This document shows, piece after piece, positions 20,384-31,470 of a DNA stretch of 64,000 nucleotides; position 1 is the stretch's first letter; every line of letters starts with the position of its first letter. The stretch comes from Spinacia oleracea. Lineage: Eukaryota > Streptophyta > Magnoliopsida > Caryophyllales > Amaranthaceae. The notes beneath the pieces were generated by a model that ran no database searches, was not told the origin of the DNA, and saw only the letters and a list, made by a program, of their open reading frames with translations. The position numbers and the translations under genes were made by a program. Location: contig NC_079490.1 in assembly GCF_020520425.1 (NCBI RefSeq), positions 121,974,715-122,038,714 of the forward strand, given 5' to 3'.

Positions 20384-21433
20384 GTCCTCTTAGGTCGGTT
20401 TGTCATTGTTGGAGGTGAAAATCTGATTTTTTTTTTTGCGGTTTTTGGGTTTTTTGGGGGGGAAATTGGGGTTTTTGTGGAGAGTGGAGGAAGATAAAAT
20501 TAAATGGGTGGAGGTTGTAGAGGGTGGTGAGAGGATGAATTTGATGTAAGGTGTAATGAATTTGGTGGAGGAATGAAGGAGTTATGAAGATTTTAAGTTT
20601 ATGGAGTTTGGGGTTTAATGGAGGAAGAGAGAGATTGGAGGATGAAGATGAAGAATAGAATGAGGGAAAGAGGAGATCCGTGGGTTTAATCGTGTAAATC
20701 GCATTCCGCCTGATCGGGCAGCAGCTCGCCCGATCGGGCGAAATTAAAACTTTTTGCTTCAATTGACACGCGCCCGATCCGGCGCAACTCGCCCGATCCG
20801 AATCGGGCGATTGCAATCTACTTCCAGAACTTCCTCTTTGACCCATATTACGTCCCTAGACTCCATGGTGACGTCATCATCATCCGCCCGATCGGACGGA
20901 AATTCGCCCGATCGGGCATTTTACTCGCCAAACAGGTCGATCGGGCAACATTCGCCATGTCGGGCAAAAATGACCTCTTTTCTAATTTCAGTGCGCTCCC
21001 GATCGGGCAGAGCTTTTCCCGATCAGGCATTCTACTCGCCATTCGGGCCGATTGGACAACTTTTGCCCGGTCGGGCAAAATTCAACAGTTCTGCTATTTT
21101 CGGTACGCGCCCGATCGGGCAGACCTCGCTCGGTCGCCACCGGGCGGTTTGCAAAGTACTCCGTTTCAGCTATTTTTTGGCTTTTTCGAACTTGGAGCCT
21201 TAGACCTGCACACTACTAAACACCCAAACAGTAAAATTCCCTCTTCTCACCCCTCCAATACCAAAAACTACACTAAAAACACACCAAAGAAAAGAATTAC
21301 ATTAAAAACACACAAAAGAAAAGAAAAAAAAGGAAAAATTACACTACTAAAAGCGATAAAATACGGGTTGCCTCCCGCAAAGCGCTGGTTTATTTCTAGG
21401 TCCCGCTCGACCTCATTACCTCAAATATGCATG
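20384..21433 (-). other. Spacer between integrase and ORF1 of element A
   Basis: No gene supported. The open frame at 20403-20846 is mostly repeat translation and a low-complexity leader. It contains the palindrome array at 20700-21170 and an A-rich run at 21200-21350. In element orientation it is the upstream region of ORF1 and may carry its promoter. Confidence 0.5.
20700..21170. repeat. Array of GCCCGATCGGGC palindromes
   Basis: The perfect 12-bp palindrome GCCCGATCGGGC and close variants occur more than 15 times. From 20883 they form a higher-order tandem unit of about 113 bp (20883-20996, 20996-21109, 21110 on), each with about four palindromes and a TTCTACTCGCC-type spacer. Confidence 0.9.
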
Positions 21434-22395
21434 TCATGGGGCGGAAGGATTGAGGTGTTGAACCTGAACCATTCCTAAAGTAGCCCCTGCATGGTACAAC
21501 CTCAGACGTTGCCCATTTACTTTGAAATGCTCACCATTTTTGTTCTCTACCTCAACGGATCCAAACTTGCTAACCATAGTTACGGTGAACGGCCCAGACC
21601 ATCTAGACTTAAGTTTTCCAGGAAATTGCTTAAGCCTAGAATTGAACAATAGAACCTTGTCGCCCAACGGGAACTCGCTATGAAGGATGCGACTATCGTT
21701 CCATCGCTTAGTCTTTCCCTTGTAGATACGGGCACTGTCATAGGCTTGTAACCGAAACTCATCTAGGTCACTCAACTGTAGTAGCCGCTTCTCACCGGCT
21801 AACTTAGCATCCATGTTGAGTTGTTTGATTGCCCAATATGCTTTTTACTCAATTTCTACCGGCAAATGCCATGCCTTACCATACACCAACCGATACAGAG
21901 AAGTACCAATAGCTGTCTTGAAGGCAGTTCTGTACGCCCATAGAGTATCATCAAGCTTGTCGCTCCAATCCTTCCTAGACTTTGCCACCATTTTCTCAAG
22001 TATAGATTTGATCTCCCGGTTGGAGACCTCAACTTGCCACTCGTCTGAAGGTGGTAGGCTAGTCCGGTACGATGGTAGACCCCATATTTAGGCAGGAGCG
22101 CATCCAGGTGCTTCTAATGGAAGTGTGAACCCCCATCACTGATCAAGGCCCTTGGAACTCCAGACCTGGGGAAGATGATTTTCTTGAATAGGGATATGAC
22201 TGTCTTAGCATCGTTAGTAGGCGAGGCAACGGCTTCCACCCACTTGGACACATAATCTACAGCAACAAGGATATACATATTACCCCTGGACGATGGGAAT
22301 GGTCCCATGTAGACTATCCCCCACACATCAAAGACCTCGACCTCAAGAATCCCGTTCTTTGGCATCTCATACCTCCTCGAGATAGTGTCGGCCCT
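21434..22395 (-). pseudogene. Athila integrase fragment (core and C-terminus)
   Basis: The minus reading starts at [20 protein letters not shown], followed by [15 protein letters not shown] (first catalytic Asp replaced: family WGIDFMGP), [21 protein letters not shown] (second Asp), a stop, then [14 protein letters not shown] (catalytic Glu), [12 protein letters not shown] and [12 protein letters not shown]. Another stop precedes KAYWAIKQLNMD and the C-terminal GPFTVTMVSKFGSVEVEN region, which ends at 21437. Two open pieces are 22365-22114 and 21814-21434. Upstream of about 22396 the homology ends abruptly, so the rest of pol was deleted. Confidence 0.82.
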
Positions 22396-22993
22396 CTAAG
22401 CTAAGCTAAGGAAAATAAACTAAGTGTTGAAACCTAAAATATAAGATGTCACTAAAAATAAAAGGGCCTAGTATTTATAGTTTGCCCAAAATACAACCCA
22501 AAAATCGAAAATAAATACGCGCATAAGTGCAGGGGGTTGGCGTCGCCCGATCGGGCATTCTGCTCGACAAGCAGGTCGATCGGGCGAAATTCCGCCCGAT
22601 CGGGCAGATGAGAAACGCCTTGAACAGCTCCCAAAATGACCGCCCGATCCTGATCGGGCGTGCGTTGAAAGTTCTAGAATTCTTTTTCTTCGCCCGGTCT
22701 TCTCATTCCGCCCTCCGCTCAAAGGGAGATTTTCAAAAAGCATCATTCTTCGCCCATAACATCGAATCTAACTTCTGAGGCTTAACCATAAGCATCTAAG
22801 GCTCCTGAAAGTCGACGATAGTCGTCCCGAACTCCCTCGGGATCGTGTAGTGGCCCATATCATCATGAAACGAGCCTAACTCAAGGCACACTCAATAACA
22901 CAGATTAGTACTAAAAGCGGCTCCTAAGAGCTCATTTAACTTATACAAGTACTAAGGGACGGGGGTAAAACTCTATATAAAACACACATATCA
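22396..22993 (-). repeat. Partial Athila-type LTR with palindrome cluster
   Basis: Its right part (22762-22993) matches 17090-17357 and shares the same LTR edge (TATCA, 22993). The left part carries a GCCCGATCGGGC cluster (22543-22665) and, on the minus strand, a TATA-like CTATAAATAC (22471-22480). It differs from the other LTR copy there, so it is either a rearranged LTR or a fusion of two fragments. Confidence 0.55.
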
Positions 22994-23937
22994 CCGTGCA
23001 CACCTCTACCAATTAGGAATGAAAGCATTCAAGCATGCAAGTTCACATTTATTATGCCCAAATCAAGAACGAAACCTAAAAAGCTAGAAAAACTTGCCTT
23101 GACTAAAAGGGAAAAGGAAAATATTTTTGGATTTTTGATGAATTTTCAAAGAAATAAGAAATAAAGAAAAATAAAATGAAAATAAAAGAAAATCAAATCA
23201 AATGAAATCAACGAAAACCAACAAGAAATATTCATAAAATCGCAATCTATCATATGGAGGTCATCATGGCAATGATACAATCAAATCTCATCCCCCTAAG
23301 CTTTAATTAGACCATGTCCTCAAGGACTAAAGACAAAACAGGGGGAGGCACAACTACCCGTCCAACCAATGCCCCAACATGAAGTATGCCTATTCCCAAA
23401 AGGATGCAAAGATTTACAATGATATTACCGGAAGTATCGTGGGAGCATTTCCCGCAAAGAACCGAAATAACAAACGGACTCACCATAAGGATCATCGGGC
23501 ATGGCAATGGTAGATGAAATAACCTCCAAATCAAGGAAGCGTGAGGCACACAAACTCAAAAAAACCAAAATAAGTATACATAGGCCACTTTGGCAAAAAC
23601 CACGGGTTGCCTCACAAGAAGCGCTTCTTTTACGTCATTACCTTGACGACCTTTACCTTTAGTAAGTACTCGACAATGATTGCAATAGTTTGTCAAATGC
23701 ATTGGCAAACATATCCCAAAACATCAAATAGGCAAGAGTACAGTGAGAAGCATGCACAAAGTTAAATGCAACTCTATGCCCATGGGGGGTGGGGGTGCCA
23801 AAAGGAAACATGAGAAAATAAGAAGAAGAATCAAAAGGAGAGAGAGAAAAAGGAAAAAGAGAAGGATCATGCTCCTCAAAAAGATCTTTTTGGGTGGCAA
23901 TCGCACCTATTTTCTCAATATTGGTCGAATGGGGGAT

Positions 23938-25107
23938 TCAGAGATGAATGAAGGGGTGAAAATCCTCAAGTAGTGGTTCTCGGAGAAAATAAGCAAGAGA
24001 GATGGGAAAGGAAGGATCAATGTCGAGTTTCTTAATTCGAAAAGGGATATAAGGAACGGGAGTGGGAACAAAAGTTGCACAACCAACTTCCCTTACATCA
24101 CAAAGAGTACAAGAACTCTCAACCAAGGATCCATCATTCAAATTCACATCATCAACTTCTTTAATATTCTCAAAAGCATCGAAATCCACCAAATGGGGTG
24201 CCTCATTCTCCATGACATCCTCAAACGAGGTATCACATCCCAAATGAACTCTTAACAAACAGAGACTTTTTCGAAATCCAATGGGCAATCATCAATGGGG
24301 TGAAGGTCAAATTGGGGAGGGAGCTCTAAATTCACATTCGCATCTATGTCTCCCACAAACTTGCCTTTACCTTCGCTCAAGGGAGGGGAGGTGGAAGAAA
24401 AAGGAGAAACCCCAAATTCAACTCCTCAACCTCCTCAAAATCACTCCCTTCACTAATTCGATCTTCATCCGTAGCATAATATGAATTATAATCATCATCA
24501 TCATCAATAACATTTTAACACATGAATTGATTAATTTGTTGGCAATTGTCATCGATTTGAGCTTTAGGAGATTTCGGACAAGATTTTGAAAATTAACAAT
24601 GCAAGGAGTTTTGAAATTCGACATGGGGGGAAGCGTTATAATAAAACTTATGAATATTAACATTGGAGACATGAGGAAGATCATTCACATTCATGCAAGG
24701 ATGAAAAAAATCATGAGAGTAAGGACGAGTGTCTTTATCATGTGAACGCACCTTATTAGAATGAAAATCCAAGGGAGGGGAAAATTATCATGCAAAATTG
24801 GTTCAATGCTTGGAATATCACAAGAATCATTATTCGACATATCACGCTCATATGTATCCCTAGCAAACCACAAAAAGAATCACCAAGCATCATTCCAACA
24901 CATTTCTAGAAGCCTTTCATTACAAATGGATTCTAGAATCTCCAATGTTTCCCTATCTACACCCTCATATATGACATTACAAGTATCCCATACTTTCAAA
25001 CCATTAAGAGTTCCATGGCTGCGACAATACTCAATTAAGAAAGTCAACCTATTAAAATATCTCAAAAAAGGTTCATGAACACCTTGAGGAAATGAGAACT
25101 TTGCCAT
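23938..25107 (-). pseudogene. Gag-like fragment fused to acidic orphan ORF (element B)
   Basis: It begins MAKFSFPQGVHEPFLRYFNR at 25107. This first part (to about 24880) resembles the second half of the plant retrotransposon gag domain (LxYFNRL..CRSHG..VWDTCNVIYEGVDRETLEILES). A stop follows DAW, then FFLWFARDTYERD. After further stops and a frame change comes an acidic segment ending HLGCDTSFEDVMENEAPHL, SLVESSCTLCDVR and VPYIPFRIKKL (24288-23938). The order and several motifs repeat in element C, so this was one protein. No CCHC knuckle, protease or RT follows. Function unknown. Confidence 0.6.
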
Positions 25108-25186
25108 TTTTTTTTAATTAAAAATGAAAATAAAAGAAAATGAACTAGATAGTGAACTAGAATGGAAAATCAAGCAATGATGTCAT

Positions 25187-25204
25187 TCCCTGGCAACGAC
25201 GCCA
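25187..25204 (-). other. Primer-binding site of element B (tRNA-Asp type)
   Basis: The minus strand reads TGGCGTCGTTGCCAGGGA, 3 nt inside the LTR edge at 25208. The Athila consensus complementary to the tRNA-Asp 3' end is TGGCGCCGTTGCCGGGGA, so two changes are present. Confidence 0.82.
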
Positions 25205-25207
25205 CTT

Positions 25208-25838
25208 TGATAAGTGATTTTCGCGTCGTTGACGAACACCACTCAATCAAACAAAGTTTATAAACTCCTAAACGAACTAACTATATTGACTATAGTGGTA
25301 AGCACAAGGATCGTCCCAAGAGAATAGATGTTTTGATTTTTCAAACTAATTGTATTCACAAGCTAGCTCAAGCGGAAAAGTATGTATATGTGTATTTATC
25401 TATTGAAATCGAAATGTATGTAATATGCACAAGTAAAGACACTCTAGAGATTTCGGGAATTAGAAAAGGGGTTCGAATCTAGAGTTCCGGAGATCCTAAA
25501 TGCTCATGACATGCAACGACCAAATGAATGAATGCAATTACTAATATACTACTCAACTAATCCTAATCTAGATCTCGCTATAATCAAGATTCGTAGAGGA
25601 ACTCATGAACAAACAAGCCAAAGTAATGCAAGCAACAAATCACGCTCTCGCGCCAATTCGAAACCAAACACTCCAACATTCTAGATATTTAAGTTAGCTA
25701 ATCCTAAAAAAACTAAACATTTAATCAAACATCATTTAATCAATTTAATCACACAAAAAATCACAAAGTAATCTCTAAAATCCCCAACTCTACATCCAAA
25801 GCGTCAACCCTAATCTCTAGATTCGACGAGCATCAAGC
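25208..25838 (-). repeat. 5' LTR of element B (right edge uncertain)
   Basis: It starts TGATAAGTGATTTTCGCG next to the primer site and contains CTATATTGACTATAGTGG and GGATCGTCCCAAGAGAAT, which also occur (reversed) near the end of element C's LTRs. It runs into GC-rich copia leader DNA at about 25838. Confidence 0.6.
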
Positions 25839-27537
25839 ATAAAGCGAGAGGCAGGGCGACCAGCACGCTGAGCCAAGGAGCTCGCGTGCACGCTGCGCCT
25901 AGCCTCACTGCCCAGTGCGGGCAGGGGCGGGCCAGCGATCGCTGCCTGCTGCGATGCACCACACGACCAAGCGAGCAAACAGGCAATGGGCGCTGCACTC
26001 GTGCACGCGGCCCATGGGGCTGCTGTTGCGACAGCCTTTGCGAGGCATGGGCATTGCGCCCATGTGCCTTGCCTTGGCCCAATGGTTCGTTTTAAAATTT
26101 TCTTTGAGCGACGAATTTAATTGTTTGAAAATTCGTGCTTATAATTTTTCTCGGAATTTAATTTTTTTTAGTTTAATTATTATAATTAATTTTATACTAA
26201 TTATTTACTAAAATTAAAACCTTGATAAAATTATAATTAATTAATTTTAATCAAGTGAAAAATAATTAAGGGATTTAAAATCGTTTTATGTGAGCTTTAA
26301 ATTTTAATTAAATTTGTAGTTTCCGGTTGGACTAGAAAATACATTTTATGTTTAAACTTAGTAAAGGATGTAAATTCTTGGTTTAAGTGGGAGCTTTTAT
26401 TCATAAACTCTAAACTCTTAATCAGGTTCTTATTCCTTTGAGTTAAACAACTCGATTAGAACTAATAAGGTTGAATAATTTGTAGATTGTTGAAACCTTG
26501 ATTAGTTGTTGCGAATTTATGTGATGCATATTTTTCTTCTAACTTGTTAAGTGGGTCATTCATTGATAAATGAATGGATGAATGGTATATTGCAAACGTA
26601 CTGTTTTGCCGGTAGTGGAAAGTGACTAGTATGGCCCACATAGGATAGTAAATATGGTATGCGTAACATTAATTTGAATGTAAATATGATCAAATGCACC
26701 ATAGTTTTTATTTAAATATGGTCTGCGTACCATCAATTTGTTGTAATTAGTTTAATTATTGCAAGTCCAATTTGATAAAAAATGGCGCCTCCCTTGGTGA
26801 ACTTCAAGATTGAGTTTCCAATCTATTTTCAAGACGGAGTTTGAAGTTGAAGCTTCAAGATGAAGTCAGGCCATACTAGATCACATTTAAATCTTATGCA
26901 TGTTTAATTTTAAGATATTTTTTGCCTTAAATATGTCTTGATATTATGCATGAGATTGTGTCTTGATTATGTTGCATGATTAAGCATTTTAGTTCACTTA
27001 AAATCTAACCAACATAGTAAGAGCCTTAACTTCCAAACTTTAAAATTGAGTTAAAAGGTGACATTCCAAGATAACACTTACTTCTCACCTTTACATCAAT
27101 CTAGTAATAGTTTTCCGCCATAGCGAGGTGTTACTTATTGATTTTAAATGGGTAAGGTACACATTAGTTGTGAGTACATGTTGATTATGGTTGAACTCAA
27201 CGATATAAGTAAGGAGTCCTTTTATGTCGTGGCAAATGAGATAGGTTTACCTAATAAGTTCTTAGACGTACCTATCAACCAAGAGTAGTTTCTAGACTAT
27301 TAGCAAAGGGTTTGCTTACCTAAAATTTTTTACAATTAATTCAAAAAAATAATGTGCTTAATTCTTTAATGATTTTGAGGATCTTGGATTCATTTTATTC
27401 ACACCTGATGGAACACAAAAACCCGATAAAATGCTTAATAAATATTGAATTATGCATGTTTACTAAAATTTAAATTTATTAAGAGCATGTGTGAATGGTT
27501 ATTTATTTGTTTATTCTTTTCAATTGTAGTTTTAATT
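25839..27537 (+). other. Copia 5' leader, GC-rich then AT-rich, 5' LTR missing
   Basis: No gene supported. Blocks such as TCAAGACGGAGTTTGAAGTT, GACTAGTATGGCCCA and GATGAATGGTATAT recur in inverse orientation at 37700-38100, so this is a repeated leader. It precedes gag of the following element. The ATG at 27538 is preceded by a T-rich tract ending TTGTAG, like a 3' splice site. No primer site or 5' LTR was found upstream, so the element seems 5'-truncated at the junction with element B. Confidence 0.55.
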
Positions 27538-28245
27538 ATGGCAAACAACAATTCATTTAACATTCGATCAATTCTTGAAAAGGAGAAGTTGAACGGGCAA
27601 AACTTCCTTGACTTTAAAAGGAACTTGCAAATAGTTCTTGTGCAGGAAGAAAAGGAGTATGTCCTAGAAGAGGCGATGCCCGAAGCCGTAGGCGACGGGG
27701 TCACTCAGGCAGCCCTCAATCGTTGGATTGATGCCAATAAGGATGTAAAATGTCTAATGCTTCAACCATGAGTGCAGATCTACAGAAAACGTTCATCAAC
27801 TCAGATGCTTTCACAATCATCAGTGAGTTGAAGAACATGTTCCAAGATCTGGCTCGAGTCGAAAGATTCGAGACTCATAGGAAAATTCTTGACACCAAGC
27901 TCAAGAAGGGAGAGCCCATAAGTCCACATGTTCTCAAGATGATTGGATTAATTGAGAATATGAGTCGGATGGATCAGCAGTTCGCTCAAGAAATGGTTGT
28001 AGGCACCATCCTCCACTCTCTTCATAGCGGGTATGATCAGTTTAAACTGAATTACAGAATGAATTGTCTGGACAAAACGCTTACTGAGCTTCACGGTATG
28101 CTGAAGACCGCTGAAAAAACGCTCAAAAGTGATAAGCAAGATGTGCTTATGGTGCGTGGGGGCAAGTTCAAGAAATCTGGTAAGAAGAGGAATGCTAAGA
28201 AAGGTGGCAAGAAAGTCAGCCCGTCTAAGCAAACTGTAAACTTGC
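27538..28245 (+). pseudogene. Copia gag
   Basis: It starts MANNNSFNIRSILEKEKLNG, a typical copia gag beginning, continues NFLDFKRNLQIVL and shifts frame near 27770. The next frame (27750-28280) carries the UBN2-type gag domain: FINSDAFTIISELKNMFQ, ERFETHRKILDTKLKKGEP, HVLKMIGLIENMSRM, FAQEMVVGTILHSL and TELHGMLKTAEKTL. It then has a basic Lys-rich stretch (GKFKKSGKKRNAKKGGKK). The CCHC zinc knuckle that should follow is absent. At that place TGTAAACTTGCTATTT occurs twice (28236 and 28283). Confidence 0.82.
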
Positions 28246-28705
28246 TATTTCCGTTTCATCTTCAGGTATTTTTGTTATAGACTGTAAACTTGCTATTTCA
28301 ACTTCTTGGGTATTAGATACAGATTGTGGCTCACACTTATGTTCCAATCCACAGGGACTAATAAGAAGAAGAAGATTAAGGAAGGGTGAAGTCGACCTAC
28401 GAGTCGGAAATGGAGCAAGGATTGTTTCATTAGCTGTAGGGACTTATTATTTGTCGTAGCCTTCTGGGTTAGTTTTGGAACTGGAAGAATGTTTCCATGT
28501 TCCAAGTATTACTAAAAACATCATTTTTGTTTCTTGCTTAGATGCTAAGGGATTTAACTTTGAAATAAAAGACAATAGTTGCTTGTTTTATTTTAAAGAG
28601 ATGTTTTTTGGATCTGGTAAATTTGTCATTGGACTTTATGTGCTAGATCACGATAAACAAGTTTATAACATAAATACTAAAAAGGCCAAAATAAATGATT
28701 CATAA
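28246..28705 (+). pseudogene. Copia protease and linker
   Basis: The protease signature reads SWVLDTDCGSHLC; the usual DTGCGSH has Gly replaced by Asp, which should inactivate the enzyme. A frame change leads to ECFHVPSITKNIIFVSCLDA and FEIKDNSCLFYF, the familiar segment between protease and integrase, ending at 28705 with a stop before the GAG-pre-integrase His motif (HTYLWHCQLGYINKKHMENL at 28698 on). Confidence 0.78.
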
Positions 28706-29855
28706 CACACCTATCTGTGGCATTGTCAATTAGGCTATATTAACAAGAAACACATGGAAAATCTTCAGAAAGAAGGAATTCTAGAGCCATTTGACTTAGA
28801 GGATTTTGTTAAATGCGAATCATGCTTACTTGGCAAAATGACAAAGCATCCTTTCTCTAAAGTTGGAGAAAGAGCAAATGATCTATTGGGATTAATCCAT
28901 ACAGATGTATGTGGACCAATGAGTTCAAATGCTAGAGGTGGTTTCAGCCACTTTATCACTTGCATTGATGACTTTAGTAGATATGGTTATGTCTACCTAA
29001 TGAAGCATAAGTCTGAATCCTTTGACAAGTTCAAGGAATATCAGAGTGAATTAGAGAATGCTCTAGGCAAGAAAATTAAAGCACTACGGTCTGATAGAGG
29101 CGGTGAATATCTGAGCTACGAATTTGATGACCATCTGAAAGATTGTGGAATCTTGTCAGAATTGACTCCTCTTAGAGAATACTCTATGCAAGAAGATTAA
29201 AGCACTGCGGTCTGATAGAGGCGGTGAATATCTGAGCAACGAATTTGATGACCATCTGAAAGATTGTGGAATCTTGTCAGAATTGACTCCTCCAGGAACA
29301 CCTCAATGGAACGGTTTATCGGAATGGAGAAATAGGACCTTGCTAGACATGGTGCGACCAATGATGGGTCAGGCCGAACTTCCAATAAAATTTTGGGGAC
29401 ATGCACTAAATACAGCTGCACTCACACTAAATAGAGATCCGTCTAAAGATTTCGAAAAGACTTCATATGAGTTATGGTTTGGAAAGCCTCTAAAAGTGTC
29501 TTTTCTTAAGATTTGGGGTTTTGTAGTATACGTCAAACAATTAATTTCTGACAAACTTCAACCAAAATCTGACAAATGTATCATTGTGGGCTACCTAAAG
29601 GAAACAAAGGGGTATTACTTCTACAATACATCTGAGAACAAGGTGTTTGGTACTCGAGATGTCATTTTGGAAAGAAATCACATTTTCAAAATGACAAGTG
29701 GGAGAAAAGTACACCTCGAAGAAATTCGAGTCGAACAACAAAATTTAGAGAATGATCAAGATGACATTCAGGTTGAAACTCAGAGATCTTTAGATGTATC
29801 TGGTGAGAATCAAGAACCGACTAGAAATGTAACCCCGCGTAGATCGCATAGATAA
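28706..29855 (+). pseudogene. Copia integrase with 121-bp internal duplication
   Basis: The zinc-binding part (WHCQLGYINKKHM.., CESCLLGKMTKHPF) is followed by the core: LLGLIHTDVCGPM (first Asp), FSHFITCIDDFSRYGYVYLM, KALRSDRGGEYLS (second Asp), then NGLSEWRNRTLLDMVRPMM with the catalytic Glu. The stretch with the second Asp occurs twice, which shifts frame and brings a stop at 29200. The reading resumes at about 29205 and ends at 29855. The C-terminal part has the copia FGxxxYV and KCIIVGY motifs. Confidence 0.82.
29051..29292 (+). repeat. Tandem 121-bp duplication in copia integrase
   Basis: 29051-29171 and 29172-29292 both run from TTAGAGAAT(G/A)CTCTA to TTGACTCCTC with a handful of differences. 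The 121-bp length is not a multiple of 3, so it disrupts the frame. Confidence 0.92.
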
Positions 29856-29885
29856 AGATCTCAACCAGAAAGATAGGTAGGTACT

Positions 29886-30848
29886 TTGATGAATGAGAGC
29901 CATGAAGTTCTATTGCTAGAAAGCGATGAACCTGCGACTTACAAACAAGCTATGATGAGCCCTAGCTCCAAGCAATGGCAAGAAGCCATGCAATCTGAAT
30001 TACACTCCATGTATGAAAACCAAGTTTTGGATTTGGTGGATTTTCCAGATGGCTACCAAGCCATAGGAAGAAAATAGGGTTTCAAGTTGAAAAAGGACAA
30101 GGATGGAAACTAGAAGGTTTCAAAGCTATATTAGTTGCGAAAGGATACATGCAAGTCTACGGTGTAAATTACGATTAAACCTTTTCACCAGTTGCAATGC
30201 TAAAGTCTATTAGGATAATGTTAGAAATCGCTGCATATTACGATTACGCAATGTGGTATGTCAAAACCGCTTTCTTAAATGGCGTTTTAAAAGAGAATGT
30301 GTTTATGACACATCCTGAGGGTTTTGATGATCCAAAGAATGCTAAAAAGGTATGCAAGATTAAGAAATCCATTTATGGATTGAAGCAAACATCAAGGAGC
30401 TGGAATATATGTTTTGATGAAGCAATCAGTGACTTTGGCTTTGTCAAGTTCGCAGAGGGATCTTGTGTATACTAGCTAGAAAGTCAGTGGGAGACAAATT
30501 GCTTTCCTAGTATTGTATGTCGACGACATATTACTTATCGGAAATGACATTCCTATCTTAAACTCTGTCAAGATTTGGCTTGGGAAATGTTTTTCGATGA
30601 AGGATATAGGAGAAGCACAATACATATTGGGCATCAAGATCTACAGAGATGGATCTAAGATGATGATTGGACTTAGTCAAAGAACCTATGTCAATAAGGT
30701 GCTTGATAGGTTCAAGATGGCTGACTCCAAGCGAGGCTACCTACCCATGTCTCATGAAATGACTCTAAGCAAGACTCAGTGTCCAAAAACACTAGATGAG
30801 CGAAGACGAATGAGTGGGAATCCATATGTATCATTGATTGTTCAATAA
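29886..30848 (+). pseudogene. Copia reverse transcriptase
   Basis: It starts near MSPSSKQWQEAMQSELHSMY, continues with many stops through the KGYMQVYGVNY region to YAMWYVKTAFLNGVLKENVF, SIYGLKQTSRSWN and the active site YVDDILLIGND (about 30520), then ILGIKIYRDGSKMMIGLSQ and KRGYLPMSHEMTLSKTQCPK. In the family the first motif is VKTAFLNG with Asp (VDVKTAFLNG); here it is YVKTAFLNG. At least five in-frame stops are seen, so no RT can be made. Confidence 0.82.
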
Positions 30849-30899
30849 TGTATGCTATGATATGTACACGCTCGGATGTTTCATACGCACTCAGTGCCA

Positions 30900-31470
30900 T
30901 AAGTAGATAGCAGTCAGACCTAGGAGAGGCACAGTGGACTGCTGCCAAGAAAATTTTGAAGTACCTGAAAAGACACAAAGATGATTTCTTGTTTTATGGT
31001 GGAGATGATGAATTAATTGTTAAAGTCTATACGGACGCAAGTTTCCAAACCAACAAAGATGATTTCCGATCACAGTCTGGGTTTGTCTTCTGCCTTAACG
31101 GAGGTGCAGTAAGCTGGAAAAGTGCTAAGCAAAGCAGTATTGCAGATTCTACAACTGAAGCGGAGTACATTGTTGCACATGAAGCAACAAAGGAAGCTAT
31201 TTGGCTAAGGAAGTTCATTGAGAACTTGGTATAGTCCCCTCCATTAAAGAACCAATAGCTCTATATTGTGACAATAACAGGGCTACTGCACAGGCAAAAG
31301 AGCATATACACCACCAGAGAGTCAAATCCGTGGAGAGAAAAGAAGTCGAGATAATCAAGATTGGAACTGATGACAACATCTCAGATCCATTAACTTAACC
31401 TCTGACGTAAGCAAAGCACAACTTGCACACTACAGCTATGGAAATCAAGCATGTTGGAGAATGGATTTGA
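30900..31470 (+). pseudogene. Copia RNase H
   Basis: It carries AAKKILKYLKRHKDDFLFYG, VYTDASFQTNKDDFRSQSG, KSAKQSSIADSTTEAEYIV and LRKFIENL. A frameshift near 31230 leads to the CDNNRATAQAKEHIHHQR-like end and to VGEWI at the TGA (31470). It closely resembles the fragment at 11909-12507. Confidence 0.82.

Larger units (their letters stand above)
15253..22993 (-). mobile_element. Athila-like Ty3/gypsy element A, truncated and rearranged
   Basis: In minus orientation: an LTR-like fragment (22993-22396), integrase remnants (22395-21434), a palindrome-repeat spacer, ORF1 (20383-19259), a long 3' untranslated region, PPT (17370-17358), then the 3' LTR (17357-15253). Both LTR-like pieces share TGATATGTGTG..GTTTTACCCCCGTCCC. 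Gag, protease, RT and RNase H are absent, so a large deletion joins the 5' LTR piece to integrase at about 22395. The outer left edge (TGATACT at 15253) is inferred from its match to the TATCA right end. Flanking 5-mers do not match. Confidence 0.7.
22994..25838 (-). mobile_element. Non-autonomous Athila-like element B (5' LTR part and internal region)
   Basis: The internal region 25207-22994 parallels 49427-51430 of element C in the opposite orientation: primer site, gag-like start, acidic orphan ORF, internal PPT-like motif (23285-23325) and the CTTTTAGG...CGTGCACAC end. Its 3' part is cut off by the LTR edge of element A at 22993. The LTR begins at 25208 (TGATAAGTG). Its right edge is not clear; about 25838 is where the GC-rich copia leader starts. 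Confidence 0.65.
27538..31470 (+). mobile_element. Ty1/copia polyprotein region, many disabling mutations
   Basis: Gag, protease, integrase, RT and RNase H follow in copia order on the plus strand, spread over several frames, with a 3' LTR at 32305-33697. Frameshifts, stops, a 121-bp duplication and the lost zinc knuckle make it a dead copy. Confidence 0.88.

Noticed and set aside
24281..25078. Plus-strand frames in element B
   Set aside because: They are complements of the gag-like/acidic coding strand.
25810..26211. Overlapping GC-rich frames on both strands
   Set aside because: Located in the copia leader; composition-driven open frames.
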